64,000 nucleotides of DNA from assembly GCA_016789265.1 (NCBI GenBank), contig JAEUQK010000030.1, positions 61,522 through 125,521 of the forward strand, written 5' to 3'. Of the stretch, positions 23,869 to 33,318 are shown one piece after another. The position numbers and the translations under genes are program-made. The notes beneath the pieces were generated by a model. The model was not told the DNA's origin and did not search any database. It worked only from the letters and a program-made list of their open reading frames with translations. This DNA comes from Blastocatellia bacterium (GTDB taxonomy: Bacteria; Acidobacteriota; Blastocatellia; Pyrinomonadales; Pyrinomonadaceae). Within the stretch, counting starts at the first letter, position 1. Every line of letters begins with the position of its first letter.

Positions 23869-24273
23869 ATGGCAAAGGTAACAGGCATCGGCGGCGTATT
23901 TTTTAAGAGTGCGGGCAAAGGCTCTGAGCTGGGCGAGTGGTATGCGAAGAATCTCGGCATTAAACTTGAGCCTTGGGGCGGTGCGATCCTTAGGTGGCCT
24001 GATGATAAGGCAGATGACGGCGGCTTGACAGTTTGGAACGCTGCTGACCACGATACTAAATGGTTTTCGCCAAGCGAATCCTCGTTCATGATCAATTACC
24101 GGATCGATAACATGGACGAGATGCTCGAACAGCTCCAAGCTAACGGCGTCGAGATCGTTTCAGGCCCTGAATCGCACGAGAACGGCAAGTTCGCGTGGAT
24201 TATCGACCCTGACGGTAATAAAATAGAACTCTGGCAGCCGATGGCGTGGGATGAAAAGAACAAGGACGCTTAA
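23869..24273 (+). CDS. VOC (glyoxalase/bleomycin resistance) superfamily protein
   Basis: A 134-residue vicinal-oxygen-chelate protein: GIGGVFFKSAG at the start, WYAKNLGIKLEPWGG, and the C-terminal DPDGNKIELWQP with the metal-ligand Glu. These are dimeric metalloenzymes or drug-binding proteins; the exact reaction is not readable. The start follows AAGGGAGTAATAAT, a good ribosome-binding site. It lies in a small run with the reductase, ahead of korA. Confidence 0.87.
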   Translation: MAKVTGIGGVFFKSAGKGSELGEWYAKNLGIKLEPWGGAILRWPDDKADDGGLTVWNAADHDTKWFSPSESSFMINYRIDNMDEMLEQLQANGVEIVSGPESHENGKFAWIIDPDGNKIELWQPMAWDEKNKDA

Positions 24274-24288
24274 CCGGCGTATTTTTTG

Positions 24289-26241
24289 ATGACAAGTATC
24301 AAGATAAACGATTTCGTCGTTCGATTCGCGAACGTCAACGGCACCGGCTCAGCGTCGGCCAATGCTTTATTCACCAAGGCGGTTTTTCGCATGGGTGTTC
24401 CCGTGACACCGAAGAACATATTTCCGTCGAACATTCAGGGCCTGCCGACCTGGTACGAGGTGCGCGTATCGGAAAAGGGCTATCTTGGCCGGCGTGAGGG
24501 CGTTGATCTGATGGTCGCGGTCAATCCGCAGTCTATGAAGAAAGACTATGCGGACGTTAGATCCGGCGGATATTTTGTTTACGACAACACAAAACCTCTG
24601 CGTCCCGGCTACGACCGTGAGGACATAAAGCATCTCGGCATTCCGATGACCGCGTTGTGCAATGCCGAATACACCGACGCACGCCAGCGACAGCTGTTCA
24701 AGAATGTCGTCTATATTGGCGCTCTTGCCACATTGTTCGATATCGAATTTGCGGTGCTTGAAGGCTTGATCGGTGATCAGTTCAAAGGCAAAGAAAAACT
24801 GATCGAACCGAACATCAAAGCGCTCAATATTGGCGTCAATTACGTTAAGGATAATTTTGAATTTCCGCTGCCGCTTCGCGTCGAACGCCGCGACCTTCTC
24901 GGCGATAAGATCCTTTATGGCGGCAACTCGGCCTGCGCACTCGGGGCGATCTACGCTGGCGCAACCGTTGCAGCGTGGTATCCGATCACGCCTTCGACAT
25001 CTGTAGTCGACGCGTTCGCCAAATACGCTTCGAAATATCGCGTCGATCCCGAAACAGGCAAGAACAATTACGCGATCGTGCAGGCAGAGGATGAACTTGC
25101 AGCTATCGGGATGGTAATGGGAGCAAGCTGGAACGGCGCGCGTGCGTTTACGGCGACAAGCGGCCCTGGCGTGTCCTTGATGAACGAATTTCTTGGCCTC
25201 GGCTATTTCGCAGAGGTGCCTACCGTCCTGATCGATGTCCAACGCACTGGCCCATCTACCGGAATGCCGACGCGAACGCAGCAGTCGGACATTCTGCTGG
25301 CCGCGTACGCCTCGCATGGCGATACGAAACATCCGCTGCTTTTCCCGTCAACTCCAAAGGAATGCTTCGAAATGACGGTCGATGCGTTTGACCTCACCGA
25401 ACGCCTGCAGACACCGGTGATCGTGATGACCGACCTCGACCTCGGCATGAATGACCATGTCACCGATCCCATCGTCTGGGACGATTCGCGTGTTTATGAT
25501 CGCGGAAAGTTTCTTACCAGCGAAGAGCTTGATCAGATCGGGACCGACAAACTAATGTCTCTCGCGAGCGATATGACTGCAAGGTCAAATGGCAATTCTA
25601 AGGACGAAATGGCCGCTCTGATCAACGAATTAGATGGCCAGGCCAACAGCGATCATTCGACCACGGCTCCGCTGGAACAATTTAAGGGTAAATACGGCCG
25701 TTATTTAGACATCGATAACGATGGTATTCCGTATCGGACGATCCCGGGCACACATGCAACGCATGGCGCTTTTGTTACTCGCGGCTCTTCGCGCGATGAA
25801 TACGCCGTTTATACCGAGGACGGTGATGCTTACAGACGCAACGTGGACCGGCTCTCCCGAAAATGGGACACCGCGAAGGAACTCGTCCCTCGACCAGAAT
25901 TCTATCAGGACGCTGATCGATCGAATAATGGAGTCATCTTTTTCGGAACGTCAACCGATTCCGCATTGGAAGCATTAGAATTGCTGGATGCTGATGGTAT
26001 CGATCTCGACGCAATGCGTCCGCGGGCGTTTCCGTTCGGCAAAGCATTCCGCGATTTTGTAGATTCACACGAACGGATCTTCGTCATCGAACAAAACCGC
26101 GACGCCCAATTCCGCAGCCTGATGATGATCGAGCTCGGCACCGACGCGTCAAAACTCGTCTCCGTCCTTAACTACGACGGCATGCCGATCACGGCGGATA
26201 ATATCCATAGACAGGTAAAGAGTTACTTTCAGAAACAATGA
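24289..26241 (+). CDS. korA: 2-oxoacid:ferredoxin oxidoreductase, fused gamma-alpha subunit (KorA-type)
   Basis: A 650-residue fusion: the gamma domain at residues ~1-200 (INDFVVRFANVNGTGSASAN, VAVNPQSM), then the alpha/pyrimidine domain (YGGNSACALGAIYAG, YPITPSTSV, TSGPGVSLMNEFLGLGYFAEVP). It oxidatively decarboxylates 2-oxoglutarate or other 2-oxoacids with ferredoxin as acceptor, together with the beta subunit. The ATG at 24289 is preferred over the TTG directly before it. Its stop overlaps the beta start (ATGA). The GltD-like flavoprotein that could supply or take electrons is 5.4 kb upstream. Confidence 0.93.
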   Translation: MTSIKINDFVVRFANVNGTGSASANALFTKAVFRMGVPVTPKNIFPSNIQGLPTWYEVRVSEKGYLGRREGVDLMVAVNPQSMKKDYADVRSGGYFVYDNTKPLRPGYDREDIKHLGIPMTALCNAEYTDARQRQLFKNVVYIGALATLFDIEFAVLEGLIGDQFKGKEKLIEPNIKALNIGVNYVKDNFEFPLPLRVERRDLLGDKILYGGNSACALGAIYAGATVAAWYPITPSTSVVDAFAKYASKYRVDPETGKNNYAIVQAEDELAAIGMVMGASWNGARAFTATSGPGVSLMNEFLGLGYFAEVPTVLIDVQRTGPSTGMPTRTQQSDILLAAYASHGDTKHPLLFPSTPKECFEMTVDAFDLTERLQTPVIVMTDLDLGMNDHVTDPIVWDDSRVYDRGKFLTSEELDQIGTDKLMSLASDMTARSNGNSKDEMAALINELDGQANSDHSTTAPLEQFKGKYGRYLDIDNDGIPYRTIPGTHATHGAFVTRGSSRDEYAVYTEDGDAYRRNVDRLSRKWDTAKELVPRPEFYQDADRSNNGVIFFGTSTDSALEALELLDADGIDLDAMRPRAFPFGKAFRDFVDSHERIFVIEQNRDAQFRSLMMIELGTDASKLVSVLNYDGMPITADNIHRQVKSYFQKQ

Positions 26242-27290
26242 CTTACTTAAGATCTACATTTCGACATCCTGCGTTGCCGAAGAACGAGCTTGGCTATTCG
26301 GTCGATTACTACGAGGGCAGCTTGAGCACGCTTTGTGCTGGTTGCGGGCACGATTCGATCAATGCCGCGATCGTCGAGGCGTGTTGGCAGATGAACATCG
26401 AACCGCACAAGGTGGCGAAGCTTTCGGGCATCGGGTGTTCGTCGAAATCGCCAGCTTATTTCTTGAGCAATTCGCATGGTTTCAACTCGGTTCACGGGCG
26501 AATGCCGAGCGTGGCGACAGGTGCGAATCTTGCCAACCGCGACCTGATCTACTTCGGCGTTTCCGGCGACGGCGACACGGCGTCGATAGGTATGGGACAG
26601 GCCGTTCACGTTGTCAGGCGAAACCTGAATATGGTTTACCTCGTGATGAACAACGGCTGTTACGGCCTGACCAAGGGCCAGGACAGTGCGACGGCCGACG
26701 TCGGTTCAAAGAGCAAGTCTGGAAGTGTGAACCTTTTTGAGGCGATCGATCTCGCGAGCCTCGCTATAGAACTTGGAGCGACATTTGTCGCCCAGAGTTT
26801 TTCAGGCGACAAGGAGCAACTTGTTCCTTTACTAAAGGCTGCTATGCACCACAAGGGTTTTGCGCTGCTCAACGTAATCAGCCCGTGCGTAACGTTCAAC
26901 AATAATCCGGGCTCGACCAAATCTTACGATTACGTCCGCGAGCACATCGAAGCCACCAGCACCGTTGATTTTGTCCCGATCTCAAGGGAAATTCTTGCGA
27001 GCTATGAGGCAGGCAGCGTCAAGGATCTGACGATGCACGACGGAACCACGATACACCTCCACAAGCTTGAAAAGAACTGGGACCCACTCGACCGCTTTTC
27101 AGCTATAAACGCGATGCAGCGAGCTAAACAGAAGGGTGAGATCCTCACCGGACTACTCTATCTGGACGAAAACTCACAAGATCTGCATGAACTCATAAAC
27201 ACGACATACCGACCACTGAATAAGCTTGGCGAAGCTGAACTATGTCCGGGTTCCGAAGCTCTCGCAAAACTCAACGCATCGCTTAGATGA
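26238..27290 (+). CDS. korB: 2-oxoacid:ferredoxin oxidoreductase, beta subunit (KorB-type)
   Basis: A 350-residue thiamine-diphosphate subunit: CAGCGHDSI near the N-terminus (cluster ligands), GIGCSSKSPAYF, and the ThDP/Mg2+ motif GDGDTASIG...NNGCYGLTKGQ. With the alpha-gamma subunit it forms the catalytic heterodimer; the 4Fe-4S cluster is bound by the Cys residues of the beta subunit. The last genes of this transcription unit end at a strong terminator 19 bases downstream. Confidence 0.93.
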   Translation: MTYLRSTFRHPALPKNELGYSVDYYEGSLSTLCAGCGHDSINAAIVEACWQMNIEPHKVAKLSGIGCSSKSPAYFLSNSHGFNSVHGRMPSVATGANLANRDLIYFGVSGDGDTASIGMGQAVHVVRRNLNMVYLVMNNGCYGLTKGQDSATADVGSKSKSGSVNLFEAIDLASLAIELGATFVAQSFSGDKEQLVPLLKAAMHHKGFALLNVISPCVTFNNNPGSTKSYDYVREHIEATSTVDFVPISREILASYEAGSVKDLTMHDGTTIHLHKLEKNWDPLDRFSAINAMQRAKQKGEILTGLLYLDENSQDLHELINTTYRPLNKLGEAELCPGSEALAKLNASLR

Positions 27291-27308
27291 TCTTGGATAA
27301 ATACGAAG

Positions 27309-27343
27309 AAAAAAGCACGAGCCATCAGGCTCGTGCTTTTTTT
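27309..27343. terminator. Bidirectional Rho-independent terminator
   Basis: A 13-bp stem AAAAGCACGAGCC (27311-27323) with GGCTCGTGCTTTT (27328-27340) and a four-base loop ATCA. It is flanked by A on the left and T on the right, so it can end both korB and the convergent LVIVD-repeat gene. Confidence 0.93.
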
Positions 27344-27364
27344 GAACATAGAGATCCTAATTAC

Positions 27365-29284
27365 TTATCGAACAGGCGATCTCAACACACTAACCAATCC
27401 CTGAAGCCTTACAGAATCAGCTTCGGTCTTCGCAGACACCTTCGATACCGAATCCGCAAGACCGTTAAGGGTCTTGACGTCGTTCTTCTTTAAGCGGGAA
27501 CTCTCCGCCTTTTGGATCGCCAACCGCAGTTCGTTGATCTGCCCTGCAGACAATGTCTGCGAACGTTCCAACTGATCGATATAAGCCTTAGCTACCACCA
27601 ATTTATTTGGCCAAACGATCTTCTGTTGATTTTGTACGTTCAACTCGGCGACCTGGACTGCCTTCGCCGCGTCGATCTCGTTCTGTGTAAGGAATTTGGT
27701 CGGGGTCAGTTCGAAGATGTCCAAGCCGCGGGCGATCTCTGATGAGTAAATACGGCCGTTGTACCAGTATGCGGACCAGGAACCGGCGAGGATCAACATA
27801 TTCGGATCGATCGCTCCACGGTCAAAATATCCGATCTCCATCGGATGAGCCGCATCAGTGAAATCCATTATTGAAATTCCACCCTGATACCATGCCTGGA
27901 CCTTAATGTCGCGGCCCGGAACGGGAACCAGAGAACCGTTGTGAGCAACGCAGTTTTCACTGTCGCCCTGCGCCGACGGCATCTTGTAGTAGTTTTCGAA
28001 TGTCAGCTTGTTGTCCGCCAATTTGAATATAGCATTTGCTCCCCAGACATTCGGATCGTTCTCACGGCAACGGGCTCCCATTCCACCTCCCCATTCATCG
28101 GTGAAAACGACCTTCTTACCGTCGTTGGAAAATGCTGCCGAATGCCAGTACGCATAGTTCGGATCATTTACCGCGTCGATCCTCTTTGGATTGACAGGAT
28201 CTTTAATGTCCAACAAGATCCCGTTGCCAGAACATGCTCCGGCCGCAAGCCCAAGTTCCGAATAGACCGTGATGTCATGGCACTGATCGGTCGGCGACGG
28301 TTGGCCTTTACCGTGCGTCGCAGCACTGCTTAAGCCCGCGATCGCCCCGGTTCTTGCGTCCATAAATATACGCGGACTGTTAACTACCTTAGCGTTTTGC
28401 GGAGCCGCAAGCGGCACTTTGATCACTTCGATCCTGAAAAGCGATGTATTCGGGTCCTTATCCGGAGCACCTGCCGAACAGCCAACAAGCTCTTCGTCTT
28501 GCCGAACGAACGATGTTCCCGAGACATAAATGTAAACGTTTTCCTTGTCGTTAGGGTCGACAACAAGAGTATGTGTGTGCGATCCGCGACACGTCTGTAC
28601 GGCACCAACCTGTTTCGGACTCTTTATGTCTGAAATGTCGAAGATCCTGACGCCGCGAAAACGATCCTTGGAAGCAGCCGGAGGGCCTTGTTCACCCTTC
28701 GCCGGCGGCGGAAAACCTTGATCGCCGCAATCCAACCGTCCGTTCGGCATCTCCACCGACATGAACATCAAATTCTTATAGACCGAAACGTCGCCTTGTC
28801 CACCTGGGCAAACCATCGACGTCAACAATTTGGCCTTTGTCGGATCTGCGATGTCGTAAATATTGACACCATAGAAGTTTCCCAGGAAGAGTCGGTTGCC
28901 CTGAAAGGCAAGATCTGAATTAGCGAATGCCAGTTGTGCGAAGACCAGTTGGATCGGCTTGGGTATTTGCGATGAGTCACCGACGCCAAGAAGCCCGAGC
29001 GTCTTTTGAACCTTTGGATCGTCAGCATTGTCCGACCCGAGTTGGAACGCTGAAGGCTTCTTGAGAAGGGCCAAATGCTTGATACCCATTGCTGCCTCAC
29101 CCGCATCAAACAGGCCCGGCGTAAGTTTAGCTCGAGGGTCGTTCGCATTCGAGCCGGTCATTCCGGGGGGAAGGGGCGGAGCCTTCTCAAGGCCCTGTTG
29201 GGCCATGATAACCGTCACAAAAGAAAAGCTCACAAATAAGAAAACTGCGATCGTTTGCAGAAAAAGATTCCGTTTAAGGTCCAT
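27365..29284 (-). CDS. LVIVD-repeat secreted beta-propeller protein
   Basis: About 639 residues with a signal peptide ending TVIMAQQ; ATG 29284 is preferred to the neighbouring ATG 29287 because of the spacing to AGAGGAG. The body holds several LVIVD-type propeller blades (GNFYGVNIYDIADPTKAKL, GVRIFDISDIKSPKQVG, GISIMDFTDAAHPMEIGYFD). The C-terminal ~110 residues are helical and Lys/Glu-rich, unlike the propeller. Such proteins are exported and probably bind partners at the cell surface; the substrate is unknown. The DUF305 gene lies directly upstream, ten bases away. Confidence 0.87.
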   Translation of the reverse strand: MDLKRNLFLQTIAVFLFVSFSFVTVIMAQQGLEKAPPLPPGMTGSNANDPRAKLTPGLFDAGEAAMGIKHLALLKKPSAFQLGSDNADDPKVQKTLGLLGVGDSSQIPKPIQLVFAQLAFANSDLAFQGNRLFLGNFYGVNIYDIADPTKAKLLTSMVCPGGQGDVSVYKNLMFMSVEMPNGRLDCGDQGFPPPAKGEQGPPAASKDRFRGVRIFDISDIKSPKQVGAVQTCRGSHTHTLVVDPNDKENVYIYVSGTSFVRQDEELVGCSAGAPDKDPNTSLFRIEVIKVPLAAPQNAKVVNSPRIFMDARTGAIAGLSSAATHGKGQPSPTDQCHDITVYSELGLAAGACSGNGILLDIKDPVNPKRIDAVNDPNYAYWHSAAFSNDGKKVVFTDEWGGGMGARCRENDPNVWGANAIFKLADNKLTFENYYKMPSAQGDSENCVAHNGSLVPVPGRDIKVQAWYQGGISIMDFTDAAHPMEIGYFDRGAIDPNMLILAGSWSAYWYNGRIYSSEIARGLDIFELTPTKFLTQNEIDAAKAVQVAELNVQNQQKIVWPNKLVVAKAYIDQLERSQTLSAGQINELRLAIQKAESSRLKKNDVKTLNGLADSVSKVSAKTEADSVRLQGLVSVLRSPVR

Positions 29285-29294
29285 CATGTCTCCT

Positions 29295-29978
29295 CTAAAT
29301 ATCCTCACCCAGCATTTTGCTCATTATTTTTATTTCGGCCCGCTGGCCGCTATCGACATCAGTCGCAAAATTGAATATCTCTGCGTCCTGGCCCGCACCG
29401 GCCGAATCAAAGAGTTCCTTTACCATCTCCAAAGCGCCTTCGTGATGCTGTATCATACCCTTTAGGAACAATCGGTCAAATTCAATTCCCTTAGAAGCTG
29501 CAAGAGCTTTCATTTGCTCCTGTGTGAGCATTCCCGGCATCAATTTGACGCCTGTCGAACCTAGCATCTGATGTGAATGCGAACCTGGAAGGCCTGATAC
29601 CGGCATCAATACAAATTCTCCGCGGGCCTCCAGCCAGCGTTTCATGAAATTCATTTCGTCCGACTGTGATTGTTTGATCCGGGCACCTAATAATCGTAGT
29701 TCCTGATTGTTCGTTCGTTCATTGATCAAGGCCGTCATTTCTACCGCTTGTGCGTGATGAAAGATCATGCCTTGCATAAATTCTATGTCTTTCGCAGAAA
29801 CAGGCGGGAGCTTTGCCCTCGTTGAAACCGGCAGCACCTTAGTTGGTTGCCCGGGAGCTCCGGGACGTACGATGGACGGAGTTGATTCGGTGTTCACCTG
29901 CGCGTTGAGAGTAGTGCTACCAACAAACAACATAATAACAATGGTGAAAACCAAGTAAATCAATGAAACGTCACTCAT
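29295..29978 (-). CDS. DUF305 family exported protein
   Basis: About 227 residues with an N-terminal signal or anchor (LIYLVFTIVIMLFVG) and a DUF305 domain: FMQGMIFHHAQAVEM and MIQHHEGALEMVKEL, the two HH-containing helices that define this four-helix-bundle family, often linked to metal handling. An in-frame ATG at 30044 would add 22 residues before the hydrophobic part; neither start has a clear ribosome-binding site. It precedes the LVIVD gene, and the pair is found together in several genomes, suggesting a joint role at the cell envelope. Confidence 0.86.
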   Translation of the reverse strand: MSDVSLIYLVFTIVIMLFVGSTTLNAQVNTESTPSIVRPGAPGQPTKVLPVSTRAKLPPVSAKDIEFMQGMIFHHAQAVEMTALINERTNNQELRLLGARIKQSQSDEMNFMKRWLEARGEFVLMPVSGLPGSHSHQMLGSTGVKLMPGMLTQEQMKALAASKGIEFDRLFLKGMIQHHEGALEMVKELFDSAGAGQDAEIFNFATDVDSGQRAEIKIMSKMLGEDI

Positions 29979-30044
29979 CAGATTCGGTGAACCGAACTTC
30001 GTCGAGCACCAACGTAGACCGAAATGGATTCGGATCCTTATCAT

Positions 30045-30379
30045 AATCCAATCACCTTATCACATTCCACAAGTTCTAAATCGAAGCTAGGGAAATAAAA
30101 ACATCCTAGGTCCCATTATGAAACGTGGGAATGGATGAAAAGGTTCTGATTCAATTACAAAATGACCCTTAGCGGCCTGCCGACTCGATACCGATGCGTA
30201 ACGGATCGCGAGAGCGACACCCCACGAGTGCCGAGCCAAACGGTCGAGAAGGCTTCAGACCCGTCTCTCGTTGCGATCGAAGACAGGCCGCCGTCCAGCA
30301 GGCATTTTGTGAATAGGGTTAGACTCGTAAGTAGCACATTCACTATACCAATGTTCAGAATATCGAATCGAATAACGTC
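30045..30379. other. Intergenic region between DUF305 and the exopolysaccharide locus
   Basis: No gene with a ribosome-binding site or family match is seen. A GC-richer block (about 30160-30310) carries short overlapping open frames on both strands, which look like chance or an old repeat. The AT-rich part next to DUF305 should hold its promoter, but no clear hexamers were found. No terminator for the locus was recognised. Confidence 0.5.
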
Positions 30380-31558
30380 TTAAAAGTATTGCAGCAAACC
30401 ATTCGGATATCGATTCCGGAGCCATCGATACAGCATGCATAATGGTATAAGAATAACTAAACCGGCAGTAAATTCGGTAACCGCAACCAAGCGAATGTCC
30501 GTAAAATACTTAAAATGAGTAATACTCCGAGTGATCTTTCCATAAACTAGCAAGTGGGCCACGAAAAAGAACAAAGAGGTTTGGCCAAACAGCTGTAGAA
30601 CTGCTGCGATCCCCGTTCGGTCAAGTGATCTTTGAAAGCGGTTGAGCCCTGCTAGAAGCAAAACAGCCAACGAGAGATTAAAGAGCAAAAACACTATGCT
30701 TGGGGGTTGCTTGTTTTCAATGAGGAAGTATATCGCCGACAGATCGGAATTGTATGGTACGAAGTTGCCATAGCCACCCCCTAACCGCAACAAAAAGGTC
30801 ACAGCCAATCCTGCAAGGCCAATCCAGACGTACGAACTTGAAATGGAGATGCGGTTTTGCTGAAGCAATATGCCGAATGTGAAACCGGCGAAAACTACAC
30901 TCAAACGCGCCAACAATGGAAACTCCACGTATAGTGGACCACCCATATGAAACTGGAACAGGACTGTAAGGATGAACTCTAAGGTTGTTGTCTCCGAAGG
31001 TTTTATGGATGTGACAAGAATGGGATACAAAACAAAGAGGAGTATGCTACTGATAGATATGATACACAGCGGTAATCGACGAACGAACGCCAACACAATG
31101 ATGCAAAAACCTAATGCCGAAAGCGTGTCAACTGTTAGAGGGGCTCCCCATCCCAAGGGCTCTACTATCGCATCGAGGGCGATCAGTAAAACTCCTCTGA
31201 TGACGAGAAACCGTGATATCCGCCCTTGCGTCCATCCACGGTTTAGCCGGCTTTTCGCAAAGAAGGCGACACTAGTACCTGCGAGCGCGAAGAAGACGCC
31301 TGACGATATGTTGGTAGCCAGGCCGATCAGAACGAGGGAAAGCGACCCGAGTTCCGGAAGCTTCATCCCGTAGCTCTCTGCAACAGGTGCAACGCCGGCA
31401 AAATACATCGAATGATCGACTGCCATTAACAGCATCGCAATGCCACGTAAGTGATCTATGGCTACAATTCGTTCGCCCGAAACGCTAGCAGGAGCTGCAA
31501 TCGGCGAGGGGATTACCACCCCGCTGGTTTGTTCTGCCGGGATTATCGATTTAAGCAT
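30380..31558 (-). CDS. DUF1624/HGSNAT-type membrane acyltransferase-like protein
   Basis: About 392 residues with ten or so hydrophobic segments. The N-terminal motif VAIDHLRGIAMLLMAVDHS is the hallmark of the DUF1624/heparan-alpha-glucosaminide N-acetyltransferase group, whose His is catalytic in the animal lysosomal enzyme. It could acetylate sugars of the exopolysaccharide across the inner membrane. The start is uncertain: ATG 31558 is used here, while a GTG at 31690 would overlap the upstream glycosyltransferase gene. Confidence 0.78.
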   Translation of the reverse strand: MLKSIIPAEQTSGVVIPSPIAAPASVSGERIVAIDHLRGIAMLLMAVDHSMYFAGVAPVAESYGMKLPELGSLSLVLIGLATNISSGVFFALAGTSVAFFAKSRLNRGWTQGRISRFLVIRGVLLIALDAIVEPLGWGAPLTVDTLSALGFCIIVLAFVRRLPLCIISISSILLFVLYPILVTSIKPSETTTLEFILTVLFQFHMGGPLYVEFPLLARLSVVFAGFTFGILLQQNRISISSSYVWIGLAGLAVTFLLRLGGGYGNFVPYNSDLSAIYFLIENKQPPSIVFLLFNLSLAVLLLAGLNRFQRSLDRTGIAAVLQLFGQTSLFFFVAHLLVYGKITRSITHFKYFTDIRLVAVTEFTAGLVILIPLCMLYRWLRNRYPNGLLQYF

Positions 31559-31653
31559 TTTAAGAAACGAAACACCTTGAGAGCTACCTGACCAAGCTGT
31601 CACCGTCAGCTCCCTCTGAATCTTATTCACACCTCCTGGAATTATTGGCTCTT

Positions 31654-33258
31654 TCAGGTGAACTCCGAGCCTTTCTGGTCCAGTCCCCACAGTTTGGAGA
31701 TCTCTTTCTCAGTTGCGGATCGACTTAAGTCAAAAACGATTGATTCATGACCTTCGTACAGCACTGGGTAAACGGACTTCAGCCGTTCAGCGAACGGAGC
31801 AGATGAAACCTCCGTCTGATTCATCACCGGGTCGGTTCCGTATGAATTGAATATTATTAGCAACTCAGCTCCTCGAGCGCGCAGCTCGGCAATCCTCGCT
31901 AGATCCCATTGTTCGGGTGTCAAAGTCCATCCTTGGCGACCCGAATAATAGTAAAGAACGGGACTCAGATCATAGCCTCCAACATGTTTTGTATACTCGC
32001 CGACCACAATTATCTTGGCTGCAGTATGGGAATGTTCACGAATTACCTTAGCGATTTCCCATCGTTGACTAAATCTGGGGGCATCATCCGCAAAGATCTC
32101 ACTAAGGCGTCCAAGGCCAATCGGGAGTACCAATAGAAGCCCGACCACTAACGTAATGGCGGTCCCGACATTCGAGAAATCCACAGTAGTGATGCGTTTC
32201 CACATTTCGGATGAGCGTTGGAGTAGATACTTTATTCCAACGGCGACAAAAAAGGATCCGGCAGGAATCAAGCAAAGTTGTCGATAGGGAGCATCAATGT
32301 TACCTTCTGCAACTAAACAGAAATAGACAATAACTGACACCAAATACGCATAGAAGATCCCGCCCCTCTTGGTTGCGGCCGAAACAATTAATCCAACCGC
32401 AAACAATATTGTCCCGTAGAGACCACCAAATATCCCCGAAAAGACCCGGCCGGCCATTAGACGGTACCACCGAAATTGAGAGAGCATCGTATATGTTTGG
32501 AGTTTGTTGTGTCCTGAAAAAATACCGAACAAATGAGCGCCCGTGACTTCAAGATAGTAGGCATACGTGTACCACACAACCGGAAGTAACAGACTCAAGA
32601 TCAAAAGCAGCCCCGGCTTTAGATATTCATGCAATGCGAGTCCGTGTTTTCGAAACAAGATAAACGAAAAGGGCAGAAAAAGGTACAGAGACTCGAGCTT
32701 AAGCGCGAATGTGAGCGAAATCGAAACTAGCGAAAGTATCCAATCCTTCCGCCGACCAAATTCAATAAACTCTGCAAAATAATAGATCGAAGCGACGGAC
32801 ATCGCTATCATCATTGGTTCAGAAAATAGGTCCTTACCGAAAGGGTGATAAAGCGGTAGAACACCCGCAACAAATGACGCCAATAGCGCTGTCATTGCGT
32901 CGGTTTCTCGTTCCACCAATCTAAAAACGAATACCATGATCAGCAAGAATGCGACCAGAGTTAACAATCTAGCTGTGTATACATTGAAACCGAAGGCCTT
33001 ATATGTTATCGCCGCAAGGTAGGGAACAAGTGGAAACTCCATCTCCGTTGTGCGCGGCGGTTCAGCAGGCCATCCGCTTTCTGGAAGAAAGAAATTAAAT
33101 CCATTAGCGACATAACCTTGCGATATGTAGAGGTAATCAATTTCTTTCCATGAAGTCCATTCAAGCGATGGTATGGCAATCGTCGAAATTCGTATAGCTA
33201 GAATGACCAAGACCAAGACAAATAAAATGAGGTATTGGCGGTTAATAATTCCGGGCAT
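31654..33258 (-). CDS. GT39-type (ArnT/PMT-like) membrane glycosyltransferase
   Basis: About 534 residues with 10-12 membrane segments in the N-terminal two-thirds and a soluble C-terminal domain. EMEFPLVPYLAAITYKAFG is the acidic first-loop region typical of the GT-C/ArnT-PMT family, which uses polyprenyl-phosphate sugars on the periplasmic side. The start at MPGIINRQYL is preferred; an in-frame upstream codon at 33306 is possible. It lies in the long minus-strand run of polysaccharide genes. Confidence 0.82.
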   Translation of the reverse strand: MPGIINRQYLILFVLVLVILAIRISTIAIPSLEWTSWKEIDYLYISQGYVANGFNFFLPESGWPAEPPRTTEMEFPLVPYLAAITYKAFGFNVYTARLLTLVAFLLIMVFVFRLVERETDAMTALLASFVAGVLPLYHPFGKDLFSEPMMIAMSVASIYYFAEFIEFGRRKDWILSLVSISLTFALKLESLYLFLPFSFILFRKHGLALHEYLKPGLLLILSLLLPVVWYTYAYYLEVTGAHLFGIFSGHNKLQTYTMLSQFRWYRLMAGRVFSGIFGGLYGTILFAVGLIVSAATKRGGIFYAYLVSVIVYFCLVAEGNIDAPYRQLCLIPAGSFFVAVGIKYLLQRSSEMWKRITTVDFSNVGTAITLVVGLLLVLPIGLGRLSEIFADDAPRFSQRWEIAKVIREHSHTAAKIIVVGEYTKHVGGYDLSPVLYYYSGRQGWTLTPEQWDLARIAELRARGAELLIIFNSYGTDPVMNQTEVSSAPFAERLKSVYPVLYEGHESIVFDLSRSATEKEISKLWGLDQKGSEFT

Positions 33259-33318
33259 TTCACATTCTTGAGAATCAATAGAACGAAAGGAAAACGGCGA
33301 GCACATAAATATTCACCG

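Noticed and set aside
24367..25332. A 321-residue minus-strand open frame inside korA
   Set aside because: It lies wholly inside a well-supported gene, has no ribosome-binding site and its composition matches a shadow of the korA codons.
30155..30383. Two short overlapping frames on opposite strands (62 and 73 codons)
   Set aside because: No ribosome-binding site, no family match, and each shadows the other.
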